A stretch of 64,000 nt of DNA from Holophagae bacterium (GTDB taxonomy: Bacteria; Acidobacteriota; Holophagae; Acanthopleuribacterales; Acanthopleuribacteraceae), in NCBI GenBank assembly GCA_030429565.1, contig JAUIFE010000020.1:1-64000 (forward strand), read 5' to 3'. The translations under genes were made by a program, and so were the position numbers. Below the pieces are notes generated by a model that saw only the letters and a program-made list of their open reading frames with translations, ran no database searches and was not told the DNA's origin. This document shows positions 44,312 to 53,161 of this stretch, in pieces. Numbering within the stretch: the first letter of the stretch is position 1; every line of letters starts with the position of its first letter.

Positions 44312-44884
44312 CTAAACCGAACCCGTCTCAGCGTCGCTGCCGGCCACACCAAAACGATTCAAAATCAAAACCTTGGCTTTGGTCCACTTGCGGTGGACGG
44401 TACGGCGATTGAGCGCCATGGCGGCGGCAATCTCCTCAAAGGCAAAGCCACCATAGATTCGCGCCACCACAATGTGCACCATTAGCGCATCTTCGTGTTG
44501 GAGCTGCACCAATAGGTCGTCGAGTGCCAGCGGGTCAAAGGCAGGCACGAACCCGTTGCCGGCGAAATCGTCGAACGTCACAGCGGGCACACCGCGTTTA
44601 AGGGCGGACTTTTGGCGTAGGTATTCGATCATGATTTGCCGCATCGCCAGCGAGGACACGGCCAAAAAGTGGCCCTGGTTGCGGAAACGACGACCTTCAC
44701 CGGCGGTAATTTTCAAAAAAGCTTCGTGCACCAATGCCGTTGCCGACAGCGTGGCACCGATCTGGTAACGACCCAACCGACGCCGCGCGATCACTTTCAA
44801 CTGGTGGTACATGTCCCGCCAGGCCGTCGACACCGAGAATTCAGATTCAACCGGCAAACCGAGTGGTGGCAGTTGTTCGCTCAT
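44312..44884 (-). CDS. ECF-type sigma factor (TIGR02999-like) paired with the kinase
   Basis: 190 aa. Sigma-2 region about residues 20-95 (LVHEAFLKI, FLAVSSLAMRQIMIEYLRQK) and sigma-4 about 125-185 (YGGFAFEEIAAAMALNRRTVHRKWTKAK, the helix-turn-helix). It belongs to the group of ECF factors found next to Ser/Thr kinases and without a classical anti-sigma gene. The frame is open from 44938; the ATG at 44884 has GAGAGG six nt upstream and starts MSEQLPPLG. Target promoters are unknown. Confidence 0.9.
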   Translation of the reverse strand: MSEQLPPLGLPVESEFSVSTAWRDMYHQLKVIARRRLGRYQIGATLSATALVHEAFLKITAGEGRRFRNQGHFLAVSSLAMRQIMIEYLRQKSALKRGVPAVTFDDFAGNGFVPAFDPLALDDLLVQLQHEDALMVHIVVARIYGGFAFEEIAAAMALNRRTVHRKWTKAKVLILNRFGVAGSDAETGSV

Positions 44885-45000
44885 AGGAGACCTCTCGACG
44901 ACCCACACGCAAATGGGTCGCACGACACAACCACTCAACCACAGATTGGTATGAGTGGGTCTGCTTTAGGTCAAAAGGTAAGCCGAGTCACGCGCCCGTT

Positions 45001-47832
45001 TTAGTTCGGCAACAGCAAGGGCCGCAAGAAAGCACCGGTATGGGAGTCGGGGTTTTTGGCGACTTCTTCCGGTGTACCGACGGCAACCACTTGCCCGCCG
45101 CCGATGCCGCCCTCGGGACCCATGTCGATGAGGTAATCGGCACAGCGAATCACGTCGAGATTGTGCTCGATGACCACGATGGTGTTTTTGTGGTCGGTCA
45201 GGCGCTGAATCACGGCCAACAGTTTTTTGACGTCGGCAAAGTGCAAGCCGGTGGTGGGTTCATCAAGGATGTAGAGGGTATTGCCGGTGTCGCGTTTGCT
45301 CAGCTCTTTACTGAGCTTGACGCGTTGCGCTTCGCCGCCGGAAAGCGTGGTGGCCGGCTGGCCGAGGCGAATGTAGGAGAGACCTACATCCATCAGTGTT
45401 TGCGTCCGGTTTTTGATTTGACGCACGTTCTCGAAGAAGGTGTTGGCATCTTCCACGGTCATGTTCAGCACTTCATCGATGGTTTTACCGCGATAGCGAA
45501 TTTCGAGTGTTTCGCGATTGTAGCGGCGCCCTTTGCACTCTTCACAGGTCACGTAGACATCGGGCAAGAAGTGCATTTCGATTTTGATGACGCCGGCGCC
45601 TTCACACGTTTCGCAGCGACCGCCCTTGACGTTAAAACTGAAGCGGCCAGGTTTGTAGCCGCGTGCGCGCGATTCAGGGACGGCGGCGAAAAGTTCGCGC
45701 AGCGGCCCGAACAAACCGACATAGGTGGCGGGGTTGGAACGCGGCGTGCGGCCAATCGGCGATTGATCGATTTCAATGATCTTATCAAACTGATCCAATC
45801 CCTTTATTTCCTGATGCTTGCCAGGACGCACCGAAGAGCGATTAAGCAGCTTTTGGGCGGACTTTGACAGGATTTCGTGGACCAGTGTTGATTTTCCGGA
45901 ACCGGACACACCGGTCACACAGGTAAACACGGTGCTGGGAAACGCGACATCGACGTTGCGCAAGTTGTTGTGGGCGGCGCCTTTGATTTTGACCATGTTT
46001 CGTTTGTTAAAGGTGCGGCGTTTGGCGGGCGTCTCAATCGCCTCACGACCGCTGAGGAACATCCCGGTCAGCGACGTCGGATGTTGTTTAATCCCATCGG
46101 GTTTGCCGGCAAAAATCACCTCGCCGCCGTGTTCGCCGGCGCCTGGGCCGATGTCGACGAGATAATCGGCCTCGGCGATGGTTTCCTCATCGTGTTCAAC
46201 GACCAGTACGGTGTTGCCCAGGTCGCGCATACTTTTGAGCGTTTCCAGCAGGCGGCGGTTATCGCGCTGGTGAAGGCCGATTGATGGTTCGTCGAGCACG
46301 TACAGCACACCGGTTAATTTGGAGCCGATTTGGGTCGCTAAGCGAATGCGTTGACTTTCGCCGCCGGACAGGGTGCCGGCGCTGCGGTCGAGTGTCAAAT
46401 AACCCAAACCGACGTCGTTCAAGAAACGCAGGCGTTCGACGATTTCCTTGAGAATCTTTTCGGCAATAATGACTTCGTTGCCAACCAAGGCGAGTGTGTC
46501 AAAAGCGTGCAGCGCGTCGGCAACGGCGAGATGGGTGTAGTGGGCGATGTTTTCATCGCGAATCTTCACCGCCAAAGACATTGGTTTGAGGCGATAACCG
46601 TGGCAGGCGGCGCATTTGCTCATGGCCATAAAGGCTTGCAGCATTTCGCGCACACGCTGGGATTGCGAATCGCGGTAACGGCGCTGCATGTGGGGAATCA
46701 CCCCTTCGAACTTGAGATCAAAGGCATAACTGCCGCGTTCCCCTTCGTATTTGTAGGTGCGTTCTTGGTCGTCGCCCCACAGTAATTTTTGGCGCGTGCT
46801 TTCGGGCAAATCGCGGAAGGGCTTGTTTTTGGAGACTTTCTCGAACTTGATCATCTGATCAACCATGGACGACAGCCACGAATCCGTGATTTGGGTCAGC
46901 ACGGCAATCGCACCTTTACCCAGCGTCTGACCGTCATCGGGGACCACCAAATCAACATCGAACTCGCGTTTCTCGCCCAAACCGTCACAAGCGCTACAGG
47001 CACCGTGTGGCGAGTTAAACGAAAAGTCACGCGGCTGTAATTCGGGGAACGACAAGTTACAAGCAAGGCACACCAAGTGCTCGCTCATGGTGATCCGCTC
47101 GCGTTCAGGATCCTTGGGAAAATCAATGATCACCAGGCCTTCGCCCAGTTCCAACGCCAATTCGACACTGTCGGCAATGCGGTCGCGTTTGTCGGGATCG
47201 ACCTTAATGCGATCGACGACCACCTCAATCGTGTGGCGGTACTTTTTGTCGAGCGTCGGCGGCTCATCGAGGCGAATCTCCTCGCCGTCGACAATTGCGC
47301 GCGTATATCCACGCGCCTTGAGATCCAGGAACAGCTTGCGGTACTCGCCCTTGCGATCGCGCACGACCGGTGACAACAACCGCAGTGCGGTTTTGGGCTC
47401 GAAAGCCAAGATGGTTTCGATAATTTGCGAGGCGCTTTGGCTTTTGATCGGCTCGTCGCATTGCGGGCAATGGGGTGTGCCAATGCGGGCAAACAACAGG
47501 CGCAGGTAATCGTAAATTTCTGTAACGGTGGCCACGGTCGACCGCGGATTGCGGCTGGTGGTTTTTTGCTCAATCGAAATAGCGGGACTCAGGCCTTCAA
47601 TCGACTCGACATCGGGTTTCTCCATTTGGTCGAGGAACTGACGTGCGTAGGCCGACAGCGACTCAACATAGCGGCGCTGGCCTTCTGCGTAGATGGTGTC
47701 AAAAGCCAACGAAGACTTGCCCGACCCGGACACGCCGGTAATCACGACCAGCTCATTGCGGGGAATCGACACGTCGATATTTTTCAGATTGTGCTCTTTG
47801 GCGCCTTTGACCTGAATCACGGATTGCGTCAT
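45001..47832 (-). CDS. uvrA: Excinuclease ABC subunit A
   Basis: 943 aa, matching UvrA (E. coli 940). Damage-recognition ATPase of nucleotide excision repair, acts as a dimer with UvrB. Two ABC modules: first Walker A TGVSGSGKSSLAFDT near residue 30, second TGVSGSGKSTLVHE near 640; zinc modules CLACNLSF...CSAC and CETCEGAG...CEEC; signatures LSGGESQRIRLA and LSGGEAQRVKLS. The frame is open to 47961 but the ATG at 47832 begins MTQSVIQVKGAKEHNLKNI, the usual start. Convergent or tandem with neighbours on the same strand: topA lies 191 nt upstream. Confidence 0.97.
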   Translation of the reverse strand: MTQSVIQVKGAKEHNLKNIDVSIPRNELVVITGVSGSGKSSLAFDTIYAEGQRRYVESLSAYARQFLDQMEKPDVESIEGLSPAISIEQKTTSRNPRSTVATVTEIYDYLRLLFARIGTPHCPQCDEPIKSQSASQIIETILAFEPKTALRLLSPVVRDRKGEYRKLFLDLKARGYTRAIVDGEEIRLDEPPTLDKKYRHTIEVVVDRIKVDPDKRDRIADSVELALELGEGLVIIDFPKDPERERITMSEHLVCLACNLSFPELQPRDFSFNSPHGACSACDGLGEKREFDVDLVVPDDGQTLGKGAIAVLTQITDSWLSSMVDQMIKFEKVSKNKPFRDLPESTRQKLLWGDDQERTYKYEGERGSYAFDLKFEGVIPHMQRRYRDSQSQRVREMLQAFMAMSKCAACHGYRLKPMSLAVKIRDENIAHYTHLAVADALHAFDTLALVGNEVIIAEKILKEIVERLRFLNDVGLGYLTLDRSAGTLSGGESQRIRLATQIGSKLTGVLYVLDEPSIGLHQRDNRRLLETLKSMRDLGNTVLVVEHDEETIAEADYLVDIGPGAGEHGGEVIFAGKPDGIKQHPTSLTGMFLSGREAIETPAKRRTFNKRNMVKIKGAAHNNLRNVDVAFPSTVFTCVTGVSGSGKSTLVHEILSKSAQKLLNRSSVRPGKHQEIKGLDQFDKIIEIDQSPIGRTPRSNPATYVGLFGPLRELFAAVPESRARGYKPGRFSFNVKGGRCETCEGAGVIKIEMHFLPDVYVTCEECKGRRYNRETLEIRYRGKTIDEVLNMTVEDANTFFENVRQIKNRTQTLMDVGLSYIRLGQPATTLSGGEAQRVKLSKELSKRDTGNTLYILDEPTTGLHFADVKKLLAVIQRLTDHKNTIVVIEHNLDVIRCADYLIDMGPEGGIGGGQVVAVGTPEEVAKNPDSHTGAFLRPLLLPN

Positions 47833-48023
47833 GAACTTTCTCTCCTCGCGACCGCCTACGCGGTGCAGAACTCGCCCTGCCCGAACACGGGCGATCAGGA
47901 CCACGGCGAACCGTGATCCGCAACGAACCCTCATTAAAGGCGCAAGCGCGCCGTGAAGCAAGCCCGGATTTGAAAGCCTCAGTGGTCGCGCTCGTTACGC
48001 GCGCCGACGCAGCCGCCGATGAC

Positions 48024-50339
48024 CTAGACGGTGGCGGCCTCTTCCTCTGGCTCAATCACCTTTGAGAACTTGCACTCGCTGTTACTGCAATAGTGGCTGG
48101 TCTCTTTCTTGCGGACTTTCTCGTACAAGGTGGGCGCGGGGCAGTTGGGGCACTTCTCACCCGTTGGTTTGTCCCAGGACACGAAGTCACACTTGGGATA
48201 TTGGGTACAGCCGTAAAAAACTTTGCCCTTCTTCGATTTGCGCACCTGCACATCACCGGTACAGCCACTTTTAGGGCACTTCACGCCGACCAATTCTTTG
48301 TGAATATAGCGGCAGTCGGGATAATTGGAACAGGCGATAAACTCACCGTAACGGCCGTTGCGGCGCACCAAGTCATGGCCACAATCGGGACAAGGTTTGT
48401 TAAGCGCTTCCGGCGCCTCGTTCACCTTACCGATCATGCCTTTCAACATCGGCATTTCGGTATCGTCGGGACTGAGGTCCTTAATGCGTTTGGCGACGGT
48501 ACAGTTGGGGTAATTGGAGCAGGACAAGAATTGTCCATAGCGCCCGGTTTTGATCACCATCTTGTTACCGCACTCTTCGCAATTGAGGTCGGTTTCAAGG
48601 CCGTCGCGTTTGATGTTGGGCATCTTCTCTTCGGCTTCTTTAAGCCGCTCGGCAAAGCCGCCGTAGAAATCGGCGAGCAAGTGCTTCCACGTCAGGGAGC
48701 CGTGTTCGACTTCGTCAAGCCGGCCTTCCATACGCGCGGTGTAATGGGTATCCATCAAATCGGGAAAAGAGGTGGTCAGCAAGCTGGTCACCACCACACC
48801 CAGGTCGGAGGGCAAGAAACGCCCCTCGCGTTTTTCAACATAATCGCGGTTTTGGATGGTGGCAATAATTGCCGCATAGGTAGAAGGACGGCCGATCCCA
48901 TTTTCTTCCAAGGCTTTGACCAACGACGCTTCCGTGTAACGCGAAGGCGGCTTGGTATGGTTCTGCTTCTTCTCAAGATCCAAAACCTGAAGGATTTCGT
49001 CTTCCTGTAGATTAGGCAGGTCGCTGCCGGATTCGGCCTTCTCGCCACTGCTTTCGGTGTAGAGGGTCGAGAAACCCAAGAAGGTGGTTACCAAACCCTT
49101 GGCTTCGAACAGGCCTTCGGCGGCGGAAATTTCCAAAACGGTTTCGTCCATTTCCTTGGCAGCCATTTGCGACGCGACAAAACGCTTCCAGATCAGGCTA
49201 TAGAGACGGGCCTCGTCTTTTTCCAGACGTTTGGCTAAATATTCGGGCGTGAATTCAACATGCGTCGGCCGGATCGCTTCGTGACCGTCTTGGATGTTGT
49301 TTTTTTGCTTCACGCGGCGCGCTTCTTCGGGCAGGTACTTGTCATCAAACTGTTCGCCGATGTAGTCGCGCACCTGAGTAATGGCTTCTTCGCTGACACG
49401 CATCGAGTCGGTACGCATGTAGGTAATCAAACCGACCGGCTCGCCGTCGATCTCAATGCCTTCATAAAGCTTTTGTGCCAGCATCATGGTTTTTTTGACG
49501 GTGAAACCCAGAGCGCGCGACGCTTCTTGCTGCAACTTGGAAGTGGTAAAGGGCGGCGGCGGATTCTGTTTCTTAGCTTTGCGTTTAACGCCGCTGACGC
49601 GGTACTCGGCCGCTTTTAATGCTTTTTCGATTTCGTCAGCCTGGGCGGCGTCGGCAATATTGCGTTTGGCGTCTTTGTTGCCCTGTTTCAGGGTTTCGCC
49701 CTGCCACTTAATCAACTTGGCTTTAAAGTCCGGTTTCTCGCTACCCTCAAACTGACCGACAAAAGTCCAGAACTCTACCGGATCAAAAGCGAGAATCTCA
49801 TATTCGCGGTCGACAATCATGCGCAGGGCGACTGATTGCACACGCCCCGCCGAAATACCGCGTTTCACTTTTTTCCAAAGCACGGGGCTGATCAAATAAC
49901 CCACCAGCCGGTCGAGAATACGCCGTGCCTGCTGGGCGTCGACCAAGTGCATGTTGACCGCACCTGGGTTCTCAATTGCCGCCTGGACCGCTTTTTTGGT
50001 GATTTCGTTGAACATCACGCGGTAAACCTGCTTGCCCTCGGGAATGACCCCTTGTTGCAAGTGCCAGCAAATGGCTTCCCCTTCGCGGTCAGGGTCAGGT
50101 GCCAGGTAAACGGATTCTGCTTTTTTGGCTTCGGATTTAAGTTCGGAAATAATTTTGCGTTTGGAGGACATGGCCGTGTAGTCGGGTTCGAATTCATGTT
50201 CGATATCGACACCGAGTTTGTTCGTCGGCAAATCACGGATGTGGCCCATCGATGCAAGTACCTTAAAATCTTTGCCGAGGTACTTGTTGATTGTTTTGGC
50301 TTTCGCCGGGGACTCCACAATGACCAGGGATTTTGCCAT
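48024..50339 (-). CDS. topA: DNA topoisomerase I
   Basis: 771 aa, type IA topoisomerase relaxing negative supercoils. N-terminal Toprim domain (VESPAKAKTINKYLG, then DPDREGEAI); catalytic Tyr in GLITYMRTDS (about residue 305). The C-terminus carries three Cys4 zinc ribbons (CEECGNKMV, CPDCGHDLV, CPKSGCTGDV) and a last ribbon CPNC...YCSNSEC. AGGAG precedes the ATG. It begins 9 nt after the dprA stop, the common dprA-topA arrangement. Confidence 0.97.
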   Translation of the reverse strand: MAKSLVIVESPAKAKTINKYLGKDFKVLASMGHIRDLPTNKLGVDIEHEFEPDYTAMSSKRKIISELKSEAKKAESVYLAPDPDREGEAICWHLQQGVIPEGKQVYRVMFNEITKKAVQAAIENPGAVNMHLVDAQQARRILDRLVGYLISPVLWKKVKRGISAGRVQSVALRMIVDREYEILAFDPVEFWTFVGQFEGSEKPDFKAKLIKWQGETLKQGNKDAKRNIADAAQADEIEKALKAAEYRVSGVKRKAKKQNPPPPFTTSKLQQEASRALGFTVKKTMMLAQKLYEGIEIDGEPVGLITYMRTDSMRVSEEAITQVRDYIGEQFDDKYLPEEARRVKQKNNIQDGHEAIRPTHVEFTPEYLAKRLEKDEARLYSLIWKRFVASQMAAKEMDETVLEISAAEGLFEAKGLVTTFLGFSTLYTESSGEKAESGSDLPNLQEDEILQVLDLEKKQNHTKPPSRYTEASLVKALEENGIGRPSTYAAIIATIQNRDYVEKREGRFLPSDLGVVVTSLLTTSFPDLMDTHYTARMEGRLDEVEHGSLTWKHLLADFYGGFAERLKEAEEKMPNIKRDGLETDLNCEECGNKMVIKTGRYGQFLSCSNYPNCTVAKRIKDLSPDDTEMPMLKGMIGKVNEAPEALNKPCPDCGHDLVRRNGRYGEFIACSNYPDCRYIHKELVGVKCPKSGCTGDVQVRKSKKGKVFYGCTQYPKCDFVSWDKPTGEKCPNCPAPTLYEKVRKKETSHYCSNSECKFSKVIEPEEEAATV

Positions 50340-50348
50340 GGATCACTC

Positions 50349-51440
50349 CTAAACCACGTTTCGCAACGGATTGCGAAGGTAACACTGACCGGGATATCTC
50401 TCAACCCATTTTTCGGATTCGAGTTCGCAAAGTTTCGCAATCAGGGTACCAATTGCAACGTCTTCACCAAGCCGGACGCTTATTCTATCTAAGGGTAGAG
50501 GCACGGAGGCGTCAAGAGCCTCGTAGATTTTTTTGGCGAGGGGATCATTAAAACAAGCTGTGCTTGTTTGTCGGGACGTTTTTTTCCCAAGACCCGCCGG
50601 CGCCAAAGCGTCGCATAATTGGCGCGGCGTTTCAACCAGATGAGCCTCACCATTGCGAATCAAAGCATGGGTCGCCCGTTCAACACCCGGCCCAACGGGA
50701 CCTGGCAACGCAAATAACTCGCGCCCCTGATCCAAACAATGGCGCGCGGTAATGAGGCTGCCGGAACGGGCGGCGGCCTCGACGACCAAGGTAGCACAAC
50801 ACAAGCCGCTAATAATGCGATTGCGCACCGGAAAATGATAGGGCCTGGGCGCGGTCGCCGGCGCAAATTCGCTGATCAAGCAACCCCCACCGGCGAGAGC
50901 CGTCGCCGCAAGATCGCGATGACAGCGCGGGTAAAGTCGATCCAACCCACTGCCCAGGACGGCGAGCGTGGTACCGCCGACCTCGAGGGCGGCTCGATGG
51001 GCGGCACCGTCGACCCCAAGCGCCAAACCCGAAACGATGGTAAAACCGCACGCGGCCAGTTCGCCGGCAAACCAACGGGCGGCGGCGAGGCCATAATCGG
51101 AACAGGCACGGGCGCCAACCACGGCCACGGCCGGACGGCGCCAGGCGGCGGCATCACCCTGATAGAAGAGGACTAACGGCGGATCTTCAAGCGGGCGCAG
51201 CCATTCTGGATAGGCCGAATCAAGTAAGGTCGCCAACCGGCCACCGGCCGCGCACCAAGCAGCCAGAGAACGGGCGGCGGTATCGTCGGCCGGACCGTCC
51301 AGCGCGGCGAGCATCTGGGTCAGCCAGGCTTGCGTGCCGGCCGCCGGCTGCGCCAAACGCAGTTGTTGGTAGGCACGCAGCAAGGGCAATGGCCCGTGTT
51401 GGAACACGGCCAAAATCAGGTTTTCCCTGAGTTGTTGCAT
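50349..51440 (-). CDS. dprA: DNA processing protein DprA
   Basis: 363 aa. Loads RecA on incoming single-stranded DNA during natural transformation. Rossmann-like core with VVGARACSDYG, IVSGLALGVDGAAHRAAL, VLGSGLDRLYP, SEFAPATAP and FPVRNRIISGL; a C-terminal winged helix (about 300-363). The frame is open to a GTG at 51512; the ATG at 51440 has GGAGG five nt upstream and gives the expected length. It is in an operon with topA. Presence alone does not prove competence, but it goes with the pilus ATPase gene in the window. Confidence 0.94.
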   Translation of the reverse strand: MQQLRENLILAVFQHGPLPLLRAYQQLRLAQPAAGTQAWLTQMLAALDGPADDTAARSLAAWCAAGGRLATLLDSAYPEWLRPLEDPPLVLFYQGDAAAWRRPAVAVVGARACSDYGLAAARWFAGELAACGFTIVSGLALGVDGAAHRAALEVGGTTLAVLGSGLDRLYPRCHRDLAATALAGGGCLISEFAPATAPRPYHFPVRNRIISGLCCATLVVEAAARSGSLITARHCLDQGRELFALPGPVGPGVERATHALIRNGEAHLVETPRQLCDALAPAGLGKKTSRQTSTACFNDPLAKKIYEALDASVPLPLDRISVRLGEDVAIGTLIAKLCELESEKWVERYPGQCYLRNPLRNVV

Positions 51441-51875
51441 CAAGACCTCCGCCGTCTCGGTCACGCTCATCGCGTGAGCCGGTCCAGGACTCAGCGGCGA
51501 CAAATGCACCACAACGGCACAGTGTTCACGGCAACGGTCTGTTTTTTTCAGTGGGCGCGCGTATCCTCTAACCTAGTGCCGCGCACGCGCCGCGTCAAGG
51601 GACACAAGACCGCGCAATGTCCCCTACAGGGGGCGTTCTCGGCTGGGGACGGTGCCCCATAGAGGGGACGACGCAATGCAGGCGAGTATGTGAAAACTTT
51701 CTTTAGGTGAAAAGTATCGGTTTAGCTTTAAAGATATTTAGACGAAGTGGTGGGCATTCGGACCCCTTTTGGCATAGAATTCGGGTTATTGACGTTTTCC
51801 CTATTTAAGTACCTGAAACCAGCGGGTGTTTAACCATACCGGCTCTCCCTATCGATCCGTTTCAAAGGAGCATCT
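51441..51875. other. Divergent intergenic region, dprA and envelope operon
   Basis: About 435 bp. It holds the promoters of dprA (minus) and the plus-strand envelope operon. TTGACG at 51789-51794 is a -35-like hexamer, but no -10 lies at the right distance. A long-range inverted repeat (GTCCCCT near 51619 and AGGGGAC near 51664) was noted; meaning unclear. Confidence 0.4.
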
Positions 51876-52340
51876 ATGAAGGCTGTTGCGACCGTATTGC
51901 TGCTATTGGGTTTCGCCACCATCTCCTGGAACTGCGGTGGTCCACCGAAAAAACGCAAACCCAAGCTGGATCGCGTTTTGATTGGTGAAGAACTGCAATT
52001 CGGACGGAAAGCGGCCGAATACGATTTGTGGCGCGAGGCCATTTTCCGCTGGGAAAAAGTGCGCAGCGCCGACCCCGATAACTCGCGTGCGACCAACAAT
52101 TTGGCGGTCGCCTACGAATCGATTGGCGACTACGATCAGGCCCTTGACCTGTACAAGCGCGCGCTCGAACTCAACGAAGACAGCGCGGATATACGCAAAA
52201 ACTACAAGCGCTTTTTGAGTTTCTATAAACGTCACCAGCGCCAACTGGCGCGCGAGCGTCAGCGCAGAGGGTCTGAGCCCAACACGGCGGAACCCGCCGA
52301 GCAAGAAGACGAATCTGATCAATCCGGAGGTCGGCCATGA
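51876..52340 (+). CDS. Small TPR protein, exported
   Basis: 154 aa. Signal-like MKAVATVLLLLGFATISW, then NCGGPPKKRKPK; the Cys is in a poor lipobox, so lipidation is uncertain. Residues about 45-110 hold two to three TPR units (FGRKAAEYDLWREAIFRWEKV, NNLAVAYESIGDYDQALDLYKRALELN). The tail is charged and disordered. AAGGAG before the ATG. The next gene overlaps its stop by 4 nt (ATGA), showing tight coupling. It is the first gene of a three-gene envelope operon. Confidence 0.82.
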   Translation: MKAVATVLLLLGFATISWNCGGPPKKRKPKLDRVLIGEELQFGRKAAEYDLWREAIFRWEKVRSADPDNSRATNNLAVAYESIGDYDQALDLYKRALELNEDSADIRKNYKRFLSFYKRHQRQLARERQRRGSEPNTAEPAEQEDESDQSGGRP

Positions 52341-53026
52341 TCACAACCGCTCCACGACACCGGCTCGCCTTGCGCCTGACTCTGTTGTTTTTCGCCGCCC
52401 TAATGTTTGGCTGCGCGGGCGCGGGTCGTTCCGTACGTATCGAACTGCCATTGCCGCCCAAACTCGACCTTACCAATTACGACTACCTGTATTTCCCAGG
52501 TTTTGTCGCCAACGTGAAAGGCGTTGATTTCGACACGGAACAAACCGCCATTAACTTTTTCACGCGCGAGTTCAAACGCAATGAAGTGATGGAAATCCTG
52601 CCCGAGGACAAGGTCGATCTAAGCGCCAAAGACCCGCGTGAGTTTTTCGCACGTCAGCAACCCTTCTTCCGCCAGTTCAACTTTCTGCACGCGGAAGAGA
52701 CCCTGGCCATCACCGGCGTCATTTCGTTTAACATCCTTGACCGCAGCGGCTTCAAGGAAGTCTCTTCGACCGACACCTTCGGTCGCCGCTACAACCGCAG
52801 CCAGTTTGTCGAAGTAACCGGCTTCAACCTCGAGCTGCACATCTACGTGTACGAACTCAATGAAGGCAAGTTGTTGTATCGCGGCGTGATGCGCGACTCG
52901 ACCGATCTCGAAGGCGACAACGTCGACGAACAGTTGGTTTACAACGAATTGCTGCAACGGGTTTCCGACCGGGTCATGGGCCTGTTCACCAACACCGTCG
53001 TTAAAGCGGAACGATCTTTGCTCTAA
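52337..53026 (+). CDS. Lipoprotein of unknown function in an envelope operon
   Basis: 229 aa. N-terminal signal with lipobox LMFGC (Cys about residue 26), so an outer- or inner-membrane lipoprotein. The mature part is mixed alpha/beta with YDYLYFPGFV and the FNLELHIYVYELNEGKLLYRG strand pattern, somewhat like LpoB/CsgG-type accessory lipoproteins, which is only an impression. Start codon overlaps the preceding TPR gene stop; GGAGG is at the right distance. Followed after 135 nt by the peptidase/Omp85 fusion. Confidence 0.8.
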   Translation: MITTAPRHRLALRLTLLFFAALMFGCAGAGRSVRIELPLPPKLDLTNYDYLYFPGFVANVKGVDFDTEQTAINFFTREFKRNEVMEILPEDKVDLSAKDPREFFARQQPFFRQFNFLHAEETLAITGVISFNILDRSGFKEVSSTDTFGRRYNRSQFVEVTGFNLELHIYVYELNEGKLLYRGVMRDSTDLEGDNVDEQLVYNELLQRVSDRVMGLFTNTVVKAERSLL

Positions 53027-53161
53027 CGTTGCTCTAAAGTCCCGCAACCGTTCCCAAAAGTCAGGCCGTCGCGGCACCGCCGCACGGCGCACCAAGTGCC
53101 GGCGCCACAGGCGCGGGCACGGTACCAATTGTTTGCCTATTCTGCCGAGGAGGTACCTGTC

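Noticed and set aside
51619..51670. Long-range inverted repeat upstream of the envelope operon
   Set aside because: Seven-bp arms 38 nt apart in GC-rich sequence are expected by chance.
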